From assembly GCA_012064385.1 (NCBI GenBank), contig QRDG01000533.1, positions 2,922,737 to 2,986,736 on the forward strand: 64,000 bases of DNA. Reading direction: 5' to 3'. Below the pieces are notes generated by a model. It was not told where the DNA came from. It made no database searches and worked only from the letters and a program-made list of their open reading frames with translations. How positions within the stretch are numbered: the stretch's first letter is position 1; each line of letters opens with the position of its first letter. Origin of the DNA: Puccinellia tenuiflora (lineage: Eukaryota > Streptophyta > Magnoliopsida > Poales > Poaceae). Below are positions 1-11,900 of the stretch, in pieces. The position numbers were made by a program, and so were the translations under genes.

Positions 1-316
1 CGCCATAGGCATGAGTGTCGGCTAGACCTCCTGTACTACGCACTTGCAATATCCCACCTTCATCAATAAGGTTCATCTTCCATCCGCAATTCTTGATTGC
101 ATTATTGGTTCTTACTTGTTTCTCGATTGCAGGAAGAACTAGATCTTTTAGATCAGGCCGATCGTGCTTTCGCAGGATTGGTAACTCCCGGAGATTGGTT
201 TAGCGATTGCATTGGCGCTGCGTACGTATGCGTAGAAGTCGGATCGCCAAGGTCGAACTCCACCAAAATCGACTTATCACATCTCATCGAAAGATCGGAC
301 TACCTTTGCCCTATCA
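1..316 (+). repeat. E1 5' LTR, last 316 bp
   Basis: Matches the end of the 3' LTR (6889-7204) almost base for base and ends CTATCA just before the primer site. The LTR start lies before base 1. Small ORFs here are non-coding. Confidence 0.93.
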
Positions 317-318
317 AG

Positions 319-330
319 TGGTATCAGATT
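319..330 (+). other. E1 primer-binding site (initiator tRNA-Met type)
   Basis: TGGTATCAGATT lies two bases after the LTR end. It matches the TGGTATCAGAGC complement of the tRNA-Met 3' end except for the last two bases, which look mutated compared with the site in E10. Confidence 0.85.
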
Positions 331-1569
331 TCAGGTTGATCGGTGAGATTTACAGTTTTACTAGTGTAGATTGCATCTGTTTTATTCATACCTACAGTCT
401 ACGAAAAAGCCAAAAAAATATTAGGGTTAGATCATCCCGTCCTAAAAACCAGTCCGGGCCTGTTGCATAATCTTTTCAGTGTATTGCATCGTTGAGTCTT
501 CGTCTGCATCGTTGTGTCGAGTTGCTGGTCTTAGTGTCTAGTCCCTTAGAGTTTTCGAGTTCGAATCACATCTAGTCATCGCTGCCGCTGCACCATCTTC
601 CACGCTTGCAGATCACCGCCTTCCATCCACCAGTACTTCTGCCGCCACTACCAACATCCACCACTACTCTCCGCCGCCAAACTCCCTCCACAGCTACTCC
701 ATCACACCACCGCCTCGCCGCTATACCCTCTCGCCGCCACATCCGTTGTTGTGCCGCCATACCAAGTAGGGTTAGGGTTTTGGAGATTTGTTTTCAGTTT
801 GTTTCCTTATCCGCCAAGTATACCCTAACGAGGTAGACTTCATCTCAGTTAATCCTTGCTTGCGTAGCCCCACCCATCCGCAAAAAAAAAATCAAAAACA
901 AATTTCGCACGCTTTTCAGAGCACTGCGTGATTTTGGAACTGAAGTCTGGCACGCTTTGCAGAGCACTTTTGGAAAAAAAATTGAGCCTACCCTCGTTTT
1001 TCAGTACGGGGATTCTTTTGAGACAGTTGCCATCATAGTGATATTTTTACGACTTTTCGCCGTTTTCAGCGCGTTGAACGCTTCACAAAGCATACCATCT
1101 CGCTCTCGTGCATATTGTTGTGGGTATCTTACTCACGTATCCGTTACTTTTCTGTGATCATCACTTATATCTTGCTGTTACGAGCTATCCATTTGTGCTT
1201 GTTGTTGCCACGCCTTGACTTTGTTGGTGATATCGGCTCGCGTCTCTAGTACGGTCTAGCCTAGGACCAGCACAGTACCATCTTTGAGCGTTGCTTCAAC
1301 TTGCATTCCTGATTTGATTATTGCTAATCCACTATATTGAAGCCTTCCTACAGCTCCACATACTTTCTACTACGTGCATTGTACCTCTCCTAGTAATCGC
1401 TTTGTCCAATCATCGGAGTACTAATCTTTGTGGTCGCCGTGACGCTCTCCTGCTTGGTAAGACACTTGTAAGAGCCTTATATTTTGCTTGACGGATTGCG
1501 TGTTTTCCACCACATCCTAGTAGTTGATAGGAACATATACTTGTATTTGTTTCTTGTTTTCTACTAATC
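331..1569 (+). other. E1 untranslated leader
   Basis: About 1.2 kb between primer site and gag start with no conserved coding potential. It holds a CCA/CCG-rich stretch at about 590-760 and poly-A runs near 885-900. Gag starts in the context CTAATCATGTC, also seen in E7 and closely in E10, which supports the chosen ATG. Confidence 0.75.
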
Positions 1570-4500
1570 ATGTCAGGGGACGAGAAGGCCGAGATGACCA
1601 ACAAGGAGATGCAGGAGCACTTTGAGAAGATGGTTACGGACCATGCTTTGGACACTGAGGACCGGATCCGTCGTGCTATGGACAATATCGATGGCTTGGA
1701 GGTTGCTTTCAACGCGAAGTTCGACAATGTCAACACCACCTTGGCTGGCCTGTCCAGCAAGTTTGATCGCTTGTTGGGACAGTTACAGCCACCACGCATA
1801 CTGCCTCCCGTGCTGCAAGGCAACACCGTTCCACGGGCAGGTCGTGTACTTCAGGAGGATCCACAAGGTTCGGTTGTGTCGGCTGCTGCTCATGTCGCCA
1901 ATCCTGGTGAGCATGGCGACGGATACGCGGCTGACGCTGACTACCCACCGGGTCGTCCACATGTACATCCACGCAACCTTGCACACCGGCAGCAAGCGCA
2001 GGTATGCGAAGATGAACGTGTTGCTAAACTGAAATTAGTTATTCCACCTTTTGAGGGTAGATATAATCCGGATGCTTATCTTACATGGGAACTAGAAGTG
2101 GAACAACGTTTTGCATGTTTACAGTATCCCGAGGATAGACGTGTTTGTGCTGCCACTTGTGAATTCACTGGTTTTGCTTCCGTTTGGTGGTCTGAATATT
2201 GTATATTGAATCATGATAATATTCCTAATACTTGGGATAATTTAAAACGTGCTATGCGTACTCGTTTTGTACCTCCTTATTATCAGCGTGAAATGTTACA
2301 AAAACTCACCCATCTACAACAAGGTAAAAAATCCGTAGAAGAGTATTATCAAGAATTGCAAACTGGTTTGATTCGTTGTGGCGTTATTGAGGATAATGAA
2401 GCTATGTTTGCACGCTTTTTGGGTGGGTTGAATAGGGAGATTCAAACAATTCTTGAATATAAGGAGTACAATACTATCACCCGTTTATTTCATCTTGCTT
2501 GCAAAGCTGAACGTGAAGTGCAGGATCGTCAACCGCGGACAAGGCCTAATATTTCTGCAGGTCGTACGTCTTCATGGACGTCACGCCAACCGGATGCCAG
2601 CTCCCGTGGTTCTGCACCTCCTCCTTCGACCAACAAGTCTAGCATGCCACCATCACGCACACCAGCACCGAGCCCTCCATCAACATCTAATGGGCCAGCT
2701 CGGAGTTCGGTGTCCACGGGAAGAACAAGGGATGTGCAATGCCGCCGTTGTTGGGGATATGGTCACATCGAGAGAGAGTGCAAGACACAGCGTGTGATGA
2801 TCATGCGCGAAGATGGAGAGTATGATTCTGCAAGTGATTATGATGAAGAGACTCTCGCGCTTATTTCTGCACAACAAGAAGATAATGAAGATTCTGAGCA
2901 GGACATAGAGGTCATGGGCGCTGAGGATGCTGATAACTATAGGAGCTTGGTTGCACATCGCGCTTTAAGTGTGTAGCTTAGTCAAGAACAGAATCAGCGC
3001 CACAACTTGTTTCACACACGCGGTGTTGTGAAGGACCGTGCTATTCGAATCATCATTGATGGTGGAAGCTGCAATAATTTAGCAAGCATTGAGATGGTGG
3101 AGAAGCTTTCTCTCCCTACACGGCAGCACCCCCACCCATACCATATTCAATGGTTCGACAGCACAGGTAGACTAAAGGTAACACGAACTACACGTGTGCA
3201 TTTTTCTATTGGGACATATTCTGATTTTGTTGATTGTGATGTTGTACCCATGCAAGCTTGTTCGTTATTACTTGGTAGACCATGGCAATATGATAAAGAA
3301 TTTGTGCATAATGGTAGAACTAATCATTATACTCTTGTGCATGATGGAAAGAAAATTGGTCTCAAACCTATGACTCCTGAACATATTTTGAAAGATGATC
3401 TTGCTAGAGCTAGTAGAGCAAAAAATCAGGAGAAACAAAAAAGTGAAAACCAGATTGTTGCTAATGAAGTGATGCCACCAAAGAATACTCCTAAATCTGG
3501 TTCCAAATTACCTAATGAAATTCGTTTGAAGCATCCAACTTTACTTGCTACCAAATCTGATATTTCTGACTTGGATGTGAATACTTCTGTTTGTTATGCA
3601 ATCATATGCAAAGAGGTCCTGTTTTCTTTTGAGGATATGCCTTCCTCTTTGCCACCCGCTGTTGCTAACATTTTGCAGGAGTACGCGGACGTTTTTCCCA
3701 AGGAGATGCCACCGGGGCTGCCACCCATTCGAGGAATAGAGCACCAAATTGATCTCATACCGGGTGCTTCGCTTCCAAACCGTGCAGCCTACCGTACCAA
3801 CCCTGAGGAGACGAAAGAGATTGAACGACAAATTCAAGAACTACTCGACAAAGGTTATGTTCGTGAGTCTCTTAGTCCATGTGCTGTTCCTATTCTTTTG
3901 GTACCAAAGAAAGATGGTTCTTCTCGCATGTGTACTGATTGTAGGGCTATTAATAATATCACAATTCGTTATAGACACCCTATACCACATTTGGATGATA
4001 TGCTTGATGAATTGAGTGGCTCTACCATGTTCTCTAAAGTTGATTTGCGTAGTGGTTACCACCAAATTCGTATGAAATTAGGAGATGAATGGAAAACAGC
4101 ATTCAAAACAAAATTTGGTCTCTATGAGTAGTTAGTGATGCCTTTTGGTTTAACTAATGCTCCTAGTACTTTCATGAGATTAATGCATGAAGTTTTGCGT
4201 GCTTTCATTGGACGTTTTGTGGTGGTCTACTTTGATGATATATTGATTTACATCAAATCTTTAGAGGATCATGTGACTCATTTGCGTGCTGTTTTTGATG
4301 CTTTGCATGCTGCACGTTTATTTGGTAACCTTGAGAAGTGCACCTTTTGCACTGATCGAGTTGTGTTTCTTGGCTATGTTGTTACCGCGCAGGGCATTGA
4401 AGTAGATCCCGCAAAGATTGAGGCGATTTCGAGTTGGCCGACTCCATTAACGGTCACCCAAGTGAGGAGTTTCCTTGGCCTCGCTGGGTTCTACCGGCGT

Positions 4501-6594
4501 TTTGTCAAAGACTTTGGGTCTATTGCAGCGCCGCTGAATGAGCTTACAAAGAAGGACGTGCCCTTTGTTTGGGGCGATGCCCAACAGGACGCTTTCATGC
4601 TTTTGAAAGATAAGTTAACACATGCTCCCTTGCTCCAACTTCCTGATTTTAATAAGACTTTTGAGCTTGAATGTGCTGCTAGTGGAATTGGGTTGGGAGG
4701 TGTGTTATTACAAGATGGAAAACCTGTTGCATATTTTAGTGAAAAATTGAGTGGGCCTAGTCTGAACTATTCTACTTATGATAAGGAATTATATGCTCTT
4801 GTTCGGAATTTAGAAACTTGGCAACATTATTTATGGCCTAAAGAATTTGTTATACATTCTGATCATGAATCTTTGAAGCATATTCGTAGTCAAGCAAAAC
4901 TGAACCGTCATCATGCTAAGTGGGTTGAATTTATTGAGTCTTTCCCTTATGTCATTAAACACAAAAAGGGTAAAGACAATGTTATTGCTGATGCTTTATC
5001 ACGACGCTATACTATGTTGTCTCAACTTGACTTCAAAATTTTTGGATTGGAAACCATTAAAGAACAATATATACATGATGTTGATTTCAAAGATGTGTTG
5101 CAAAATTGTAAAGAGGGGAGAACTTGGAACAAATTCGTCCTCAATGATGGATTTGTGTTCCGCGCTAACAAACTTTGCATTCCAGATAGTTTCGTTCGTC
5201 TTTTGTTGTTGCAGGAAGCGCATGGAGGAGGATTGATGGGACATTTTGGTGTGAAGAAGACGGAGGACGTCCTTGCTGCACACTTCTTTTGGCCACGGAT
5301 GCGTCGGGAGGTTGAGAGATTTGTTGGTCGCTGCACTACATGTCAAAGAGCTAAGTCACGTCTTAATCCACATGGTTTATATATGCCTCTTCCTGTTCCT
5401 AGTGTGCCTTGGGAGGATATTTCTATGGACTTTTTTTTGGGATTACCTCGCACACAGACGGGGAGGGATAGTATTTTTGTTGTTGTGGATAGATTTTCGA
5501 AAATGGCGCACTTTATTCCCTGTCACAAAACTAATGATGCTACACATGTTGCTGATTTGTTCTTTCGTGAAATTGTTCGTTTGCATGGTGTGCCAAATAC
5601 TATAGTTTCAGATCGTGACACTAAATTTCTTAGCTATTTTTGGAGATGCTTATGGGCAAAGTTGGGAACTAAGTTGCTGTTTAGTACTACATGTCATCCC
5701 CAAACTGATGGACAAACTGAAGTGGTTAATAGAACTTTGTCTACTATGCTAAGGGCTGTATTAAAACAGAATTTAAAAAAGTGGGAAGAATGCTTGCCTC
5801 ATGTCGAATTTGCTTATAATTGTTCAATGCATTCTACTACTAAAATGTGCCCTTTTGAAGTTGTGTATGGTTTTATTCCTCGTGCACCTATTGATTTATT
5901 GCCTCTTCCATCTTCGGTGCCAAATGATCTAGATGCTACACAACGTGCCGATTTGGTGCTAAAATTGCATGCCACTGTTAAAGAAAATATTGAGCGCATG
6001 AATGCTAAATACAAAATGTATGGTGATATGGGTAGAAAGAAAATTGTGTTTGAACCTGGAGATCTTGTTTGGTTGCATTTGCGCAAAGATTGTTTTCCTG
6101 AATTGCGCAAGTCCAAGTTAATGCCTCGGGCTGATGGTCCTTTTAAGGTGTTAGAGAAAATAAATGATAATGCATATAAACTTGAGTTGCCTGCAGATTT
6201 TGGGGCTAGTCCCACATTTAACATTGCAGATTTGAAGCCATACTTGGGAGAGAATGATGAGATGGCGTCGAGGACGACTTCAATTCAAGAAGGGGAGGAT
6301 GATGAGGACATCCCTACTGTAGATGCAACCGCAGCTACTACACCATCTCCATTACAAGGACCTATCACTAGAGCTCATGCACGACAACTTAATCAACAGG
6401 TACTTTCGTTTTTACAAGCTGCTCCTAATATACATGAGAATATGATGCTGCCTAAATTAGATGTGTTTGTCTCTCTTAGGAATGATGGACCAAGCATGGA
6501 TGCGAGGGACAAGCTATGGAGCATGTACGTGCAAGGAGATGGCAGCAGGAGTGCTCATGATGGAGATGATTATACCACCAATGGAGAAATATGA
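1570..6594 (+). pseudogene. E1 gag-pol polyprotein, two nonsense codons
   Basis: A single reading frame of 1,675 codons is broken only by TAG at 2974-2976 (end of gag) and TAG at 4129-4131 (in RT, just before the MPFGL motif). Domains in order: gag with a CX2CX4HX4C zinc knuckle from 2740 (residue 391); aspartic protease with IIDGGS at about 3055; reverse transcriptase with the YFDD catalytic motif at 4228-4239; RNase H around 4660-4900; integrase with an HHCC zinc finger (about 5221-5345) and catalytic D (5428), D (5611) and E (5719) in D,D35E spacing; then a GDLVWL/GPF-type C-terminus. The last 98 codons lie in the 3' LTR. Both stops replace codons that are sense in related elements and would need only one base change. 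With those stops the copy cannot make RT or integrase. Confidence 0.93.
6287..6299 (+). other. E1 polypurine tract
   Basis: A 13-base all-purine run (AAGAAGGGGAGGA) immediately before the 3' LTR start TGATGAGG. It primes plus-strand DNA synthesis in LTR elements. It also lies inside the coding frame. Confidence 0.88.
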
Positions 6595-7204
6595 TGATTG
6601 AAGACTTGGACGAAATATTCATGCCTATACTTCATATTTTCGTCCATAGTTCCATATGGTGCTGCGCCGACCTTTATTTTTGGGCCAGGGCCCATGTAAT
6701 TTCGAGTCAGACTTTTTAGTGCGTTTTTAGAGTCCGTATGGAGGAAGTAAAGTCCACTTAGGGTTGGATTCGGCCACCATCCCTTGGTTGGCCGAAATCC
6801 CTTTCTCTCCTCCTTATATACCCCCCTTAGGTCATCGTTTAGACTTGGATTTTGTTTAGTTAAAAAGAACTCAGCTTTTGCTAGTCTTCACCATAGGCAC
6901 GAGTGTCGGCTAGACCTCCTGTACTACGCACTTGCAAGATCCCACCTTCATCAATAAAGTTCATCTTCCATCCGCAATTCTTGATTGCATTATTGGTTCT
7001 TACTTGTTTCTCGATTGCAGGAAGAACTAGATCTTTTAGATCAGGCCGATCGTGCTTTCGCAGGATTGGTAACTCCCGGAGATTGGTTTAGCGATTGCAT
7101 TGGCGCTGCGTACGTGTGCGTAGAAGTCGGATCACCAAGGTCGAACTCCACCAAAATCGACTTATCACATCTCATCGAAAGATCGGACTACCTTTGCCCT
7201 ATCA
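6300..7204 (+). repeat. E1 3' LTR (905 bp)
   Basis: Starts TGATGAGGACAT and ends CCCTATCA, so it has TG...CA ends. The first 295 bases encode the polyprotein C-terminus. A TATATA box lies at 6815-6820. The start motif is shared with E10 and, less its first base, with E7. Confidence 0.92.
6815..6820 (+). promoter_or_regulatory. TATA box of E1 LTR promoter
   Basis: TATATA in a pyrimidine-rich context about 390 bp before the LTR end, as expected for the U3/R boundary. Confidence 0.6.
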
Positions 7205-7576
7205 CAGTTGTCCATCTTCGCCCAACGGGAGCTGGACTTCTTGCGGCACGTATGGTTCGTCCCTTGCGACCTCAGTTTCTTGACCTTGAATCAGACGCTC
7301 CCCCTCCAAGGGGAGAGTCAACGAGGAAGTTTCCAAGCAGAGCTCTTCCTTCACCACGCGCGTCCACGGGGAAAGAGGGGCGTCAATGCATGTACTACTT
7401 CCCGGGGGCAAACCCCCACCTGCAGCTGCATCGGCCCGAGCCACCGAGGGCACGAACCGAATCCCGCTAGCGAGACCCTACGCGGATGGCGTCACTGAAG
7501 CTTCCTCGGGGTCGAAGCCAAGTCCCAGGTACCGCAGATACTCCTCGCTGGACTTGGCCTTCTTCTTCCGCGCCAT
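7205..7576 (-). pseudogene. E2 first ORF, unrelated to E3/E4 gag, truncated
   Basis: The minus-strand ATG at 7576 starts a 32-residue reading (begins MARKKKAKSSEEY) that ends at TAG 7478-7480. The same frame then stays open to the E1 junction at 7205, so the ORF was probably longer than 120 codons and carries one stop. It does not resemble the gag of E3 and E4, which starts MAPKKRP, although LTR, primer site and leader type are shared. I do not recognise the product and see no zinc knuckle or protease motif. A partner element that kept cis signals but replaced its coding region (as in the rice Dasheng/RIRE2 pair) is the natural reading, but it is an inference. Confidence 0.5.
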
Positions 7577-7589
7577 CCCTACTGGAGAA

Positions 7590-7837
7590 CTTGAGGTCGA
7601 CGCAGACCCTGTCGATGACCTTGAGGTCGACGGAGACCTTGTCGATGACCTTGAGGTCGACGGAGACCTTGTCGATGACCTTGAGGTCGACGGAGACCTT
7701 GTCGATGACCTTGAGGTCGACGGAGACCTTGTCGATGACCTTGAGGTCGACGGAGACCTTGTCGATGACCTTGAGGTCAACGGAGACCTTGTCGATGACC
7801 TTGAGGTCGACGGAGACCTTGCCGATGACCTTGAGGG
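7590..7837 (-). repeat. 30-bp tandem repeat, about 8 units, in E2 leader
   Basis: Units begin at 7590, 7620, 7650, 7680, 7710, 7740, 7770 and 7800, with a partial one at 7830. The core is CTTGAGGTCGACGGAGACCT followed by TGTCGATGAC. Units are nearly identical, with one or two changes in the first and last units. The E3 and E4 leaders have only looser GAAGATCTCGACGAAGAA-type repetition at this place. Confidence 0.95.
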
Positions 7838-7967
7838 AGATCTGGCCGAAAGATCTGGAGAATCTGACGCAAATCTCCTCGAAGATCTCGAAGCTGATGA
7901 ATAACTTGAGGAAGATCTCAACGAAGAACACGAAGCCGATGAAGACGAAATCAGCACTTGCGCCCCC

Positions 7968-7981
7968 TACCTGGCGCGCCA
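7968..7981 (-). other. E2 primer-binding site
   Basis: Minus strand TGGCGCGCCAGGTA lies two bases inside the LTR end, and identical in E3. It contains the palindrome GGCGCGCC. The matching tRNA was not determined. Confidence 0.7.
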
Positions 7982-7983
7982 GA

Positions 7984-8958
7984 TGTCATGTCTTGGATCA
8001 CGGACACCGGGAGTAAAGGATACCCCCTTTTTAGGTTCGGTATGGGGCGCGAAGGAGGCTGAAGAACGTCTTCCGCCCGGGGGCTTCGTCTATGCTCGAG
8101 ATCTACGTACTAGCAAGCATCACAGAGACACAAGGAGTTTACCCAGGTTCGGGCTACCCGGAGGCTAACAGCCCTACTCCTGCATGTCTGGATTGAGAGG
8201 TGTATCATGGTGTAGCTTTACAATGGTGGTCGCGGGTGAGAACCCAGGAGGTGTTGGCTAGAGGTTGAAGACGAGCAGATCCTGGCCCGGAGGAGATCAC
8301 CTCTCGCCTATGCTACTCTTCGTCTTGTGCTACCTAGCCTAGCCTCCGACTCTCTAGGAAATCCTCCTTGGAAAATCCTCCTCCTCCCCTTGGGTGACTC
8401 GGTCCTCCTTTTATAGGCTAAGGGGATACCACAGGTGCACCCTTGGGGCCAGAGGGGTTTTGGCGGGAAAACCCCTCTGGGTTCTCCTTAGGAGGCGACG
8501 TGGCCTCCTCTTGTCCAAGTATTCTTCTGAGAGGGGGTAGGTGAGGTCGCCCACCTTTTCCAGGGAGGGCGGACAGAGGCTGACAGCTTTTCCGCCTCTG
8601 CCCCCCTTTGGCGCCTCCATCTTCTTGGCGCCCAAGTCTTCTAGGAGCCTCCAGCCAGGGCTGGCAAGCTTATCCTCTTTGCGCACTGGAGGTTGGTTAC
8701 CGGGGGTGAGCCTGGCCTCCTGCCGGGCGTCGGGGTCCCGGGACCTCCATGCTTGCTTCCGGGTCGAGGGGGCCCCAGAGGGTCCCCGGGTCCTTTGCCT
8801 TGGTTGTCGATGTCGCGCACGTCGGGACGCCGTGGGGAAGATGGGGGGGTCCATCTGCCAGTCTTGTGCCTTGGCCTTGAGTGCCTCCTTGGTGGGCCCA
8901 TGTGCGATGGACCCACTTTGACCGCATCAGGGGAACCCCATGTTCCACTGTTGTGACA
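7984..8958 (-). repeat. E2 5' LTR (975 bp)
   Basis: Minus-strand ends are TGTCACAACAG... and ...GACATGACA. It is homologous over its whole length to the LTRs at 13227-14298 and 21241-22201. Confidence 0.9.
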
Positions 8959-11900
8959 CTCTTGATGTTGTCCGTGTGCTCGAACTTGAGCCCGAAGCCC
9001 TAGAGTTCCATGGCCCACGTCGAGATGCGTCCGATGGCCAGCGGGTTCTCCAGAGGACTCCTTAGGTTGTACTTGGACACCACCGTGATTGGGTGCCCCT
9101 CGAAGTACGGCCTCATCTTGCGGGAGGCGATAAGGATCGCTAGCAGCAGCTTCTGCATCATCGGATACCGCTCCCGGGCGTCGCGCAGCACTGAGCTGAC
9201 GAAGTAGACCGGGTGCTGCACCTTGCGGGTCGCCGATCCTTTGGCGGGTTCGACGTCCTCCACGTCCTTGGCACTCCGGGGTGTTGTCGGAGTAGCCCCC
9301 GGCTGCGTCGCCTTGGAGTGTATTCCTTTGTCCTTAACGCTTGGCTCGACGATGACGGGAGGGGGCGGGGTGCTGGGATCTTCGAACCCCTGAACACCTG
9401 GCCGCCACTTCTTGCTTGGCTGCCCCGGGAACGGGTCCCCGGGAAGCTTGCCCTTGCTTGGCTTCTTTGGAGATGCGTCGCGCTCGGCCACCAGCACGGC
9501 GCTGATCACTTGGTTAGTGGCCGCGATGTACAGCAGTAGGGGCTCCTTCTCCATTGGGGCCACGAGGACGGGTGGCGAGGCGAGGTAGCTCTTGAGTGAT
9601 TGGAGAGCTTCATCAGCCTCGGGGTTCCACTCCACGGGGCCCGATTTCTTGAGCAACTTGAAGAACGGCAAAGCCCGCTCTCCAAGCCTTGAGATGAAGC
9701 GCCCGAGTGCAGTGATGCACCCGTTGAGGCGCTGCACGTCCTTGACTCGCCGGGGCGCTTCCATTCATTCGATGGCCTTGATCTTGTCGGGGTTCGCCTC
9801 AATCCCCCGGTGGGAGATCAAGAAACCCAACAGCTTGCCGGATGGGACCCCGAACACGCACTTCTCGGGGTTGAGCTTGAAGTTGACCCGGCGGAGGTTG
9901 TCAAAAGTCTCGTGCAGGTCCTGGACAAGGGAGTCCTGGAACCTTGTCTTGACCATGATGTCGTCGATGTAGGCTTCAACATTGCGGCCCATCTAGGTCC
10001 CAGGAAGTTAGCGCCAGCGTTCCGGAGGCCGAAAGGCATCCGAGTGTAGCAGTAGCAGCCCTTGGGGGTGATGAAGGCCGTCTTCTCCTGGTCCTCGACC
10101 GCCATCAGGATCTGGTGGTACCCGGAGAAAGCATCCAGGAAACACAGTGACTCACAACCGGCTGTGGAGTCCACGATCTGATCGATGCGCGGCAGAGGGA
10201 ACGGGTCCTTGGGGAAGGCCTTGTTCAGGTCTATGAAGTCGACGCAGAGTCGCAGCTTGGAGGAATTCGTCTTTGGCACCACCACTGGGTTGGCTACCCA
10301 GGTGGGATGAGGCACCACCTTGATGACACCGGCTTCCCGTAGCTTGTCGGTCTCGGAGACGATGAATTCCAACTTTTCCTTGCTCTGCTTCCGCAGAACT
10401 TGCTTCACGGGGTGGGCGTACATGTTCACCGCCAGCTTGTGCTCGATCACCTCCCTTGGCACACCAGGTAAACATGACGCTTCCCATGCGAAGACGTCAA
10501 AATTTTCCCGAAGGAAGGCGACGAGCGCGCTTTCCTATTTGTCGATGAGGTGGGCACCGATGGTGATGGTGCGAGAGCCATCACTCATGAGTGCCACCTT
10601 CTTGGTCATCTGCGGGTCGCCGCGGAATGGCGCCCTCTTGGGGGCCGCGGGTGCCGAGCTCCCGGGGTTCCCTCCGCCCCTGAGAGCAGCATCAGCACCA
10701 GCGTCTTGCATGTCTTGTCAGGTGTCCGCCGTTGCGGCCACCATCTGGTTCAGTCTCTGGACGCAGTAGATGGCGTTGTCGATGTCGGCCTTGATCCTGA
10801 TCACACCCCAAGCCGCCGGGATTTTCATCATGTTGTAGGCGAAATGGGAGACGGCCATGAATTGGCCAGCGCGGGTCGGCCAAGTATGCCGTTGTAGGGG
10901 AGCGGCGTGTCGGCGATGTCGAAGACGATCTCCTCGGTGCGGAAGTTCTCGGGGCCACCAAACGTGACCGAAAGAGAGATCTTCCCCAGAGGCCGTGTGA
11001 TACTCCCGTTCACGCCTTGGAACACGCCGGTGTCTTGCAGGCGGGAGAAAGGGATTTACAAAGTGGCCAGGACCTTTGCCGTCAGCAGGTTGAGGCTGGA
11101 GCCTCCGTCGACCAGCATCTTGATGACCTTGAAGTTGTGGATGATGGGCGACACGACTAGGGGCAGTGTCCCTACCCCGACGGTGTGGTCAGGGTGATCT
11201 TCCGGGTCGAAGGAGATGACCTGGTTAGACCACTCCAGGGCCTTTAACGGCACCGGGGCGACCGCGTTCAGCTCCCGGACGAGTCTCTTGCCGGCGCTGT
11301 TGGAGGGAGGCAGGGAGGCTCCCCCATGAATGCACCCGACGACGCCATTGACTTCTTAGAATTGTCCGAGGCCGCCGCCCATAGGAGCCGGAGCGTCCCC
11401 GTTGTCGGCGAACTCCGCATTGTTTGGCCCACGTCCGCCTTGGCCACCACGCCCTCCTCCGCGTCCTCCACCACGTCCCCATCCCCGGTCGTCACCGCCT
11501 TGGCGACCTGTGGGATAGTTTCGGGAGTAGTGCCCGTGTAGTCCGCAGCTATAGCAGGCACCTGGGCCGGCCCCGCCTCGTTGACATTGCGTGCGTGCAG
11601 CGAGGCCGTTTACTTGGCGGCAGTCCTTGAGCGCGTGATTGCCATCGGGGTGGACGTGGCACCATGGATCCCCATCGCCCTCAGAAGTCGAGGCTGGCTT
11701 GACCTTCTTGGGGATAGGCTCGGTGACGAAGACGCGCTTGTCGGGACCGGGGTCCCGCTTCTTGCTCTTGGTGGGGGTGGCCTTGTCCTTGGGCTCCTCC
11801 TCCCCGGGGACTCTGACCCCCTCTTCTGCGCGGGCGCAGCGGTCCGTGAGCTCCCATAGCTCACGGGTAGTCTCGATGCGATGAGTGCTCAACTTCTCGT

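Larger units (their letters stand above)
1..7204 (+). mobile_element. E1: Gypsy LTR retrotransposon, CRM-like chromovirus layout, 5' end cut by window
   Basis: Order seen: end of the 5' LTR, tRNA-Met type primer site, leader, one long gag-pol frame, polypurine tract and complete 3' LTR. The 316 bases at the window start match 6889-7204 with about six differences by eye, which indicates a fairly recent insertion. The order protease, RT, RNase H, integrase is that of Gypsy elements. The polyprotein frame runs on into the 3' LTR, as described for centromeric (CRM) chromoviruses, so CRM-like is my inference. The left target-site copy lies outside the window; the right one would be CAGTT at 7205-7209. 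E1 appears to be inserted in E2, because E2's first ORF stops abruptly at 7205. Confidence 0.93.
7205..8958 (-). mobile_element. E2: Tat-like Gypsy, non-autonomous variant, 5' end only
   Basis: On the minus strand: complete 5' LTR (8958 to 7984), primer site, leader with a 30-bp tandem repeat, and an ORF1 unlike the gag of E3 and E4. It is cut at 7205 by the end of E1. Its LTR terminus (...TTGTGACA at 8958) is followed at once by RNase H coding sequence of E3, so E2 is best read as inserted into E3 pol with target site CTCTT (8959-8963). The other half should lie left of the window beyond E1. Confidence 0.75.

Noticed and set aside
7590..7837. Regular 30-bp repeats that could suggest a CRISPR array
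   Set aside because: The units are head-to-tail without spacers and lie in the leader of a plant retrotransposon.
8411..9018. ORFs in the LTRs of the Tat-like family, including those at 13759-14288 and 21785-22208
   Set aside because: They repeat in every LTR copy, occur on both strands and have no domain; they follow from GC-rich LTR sequence.
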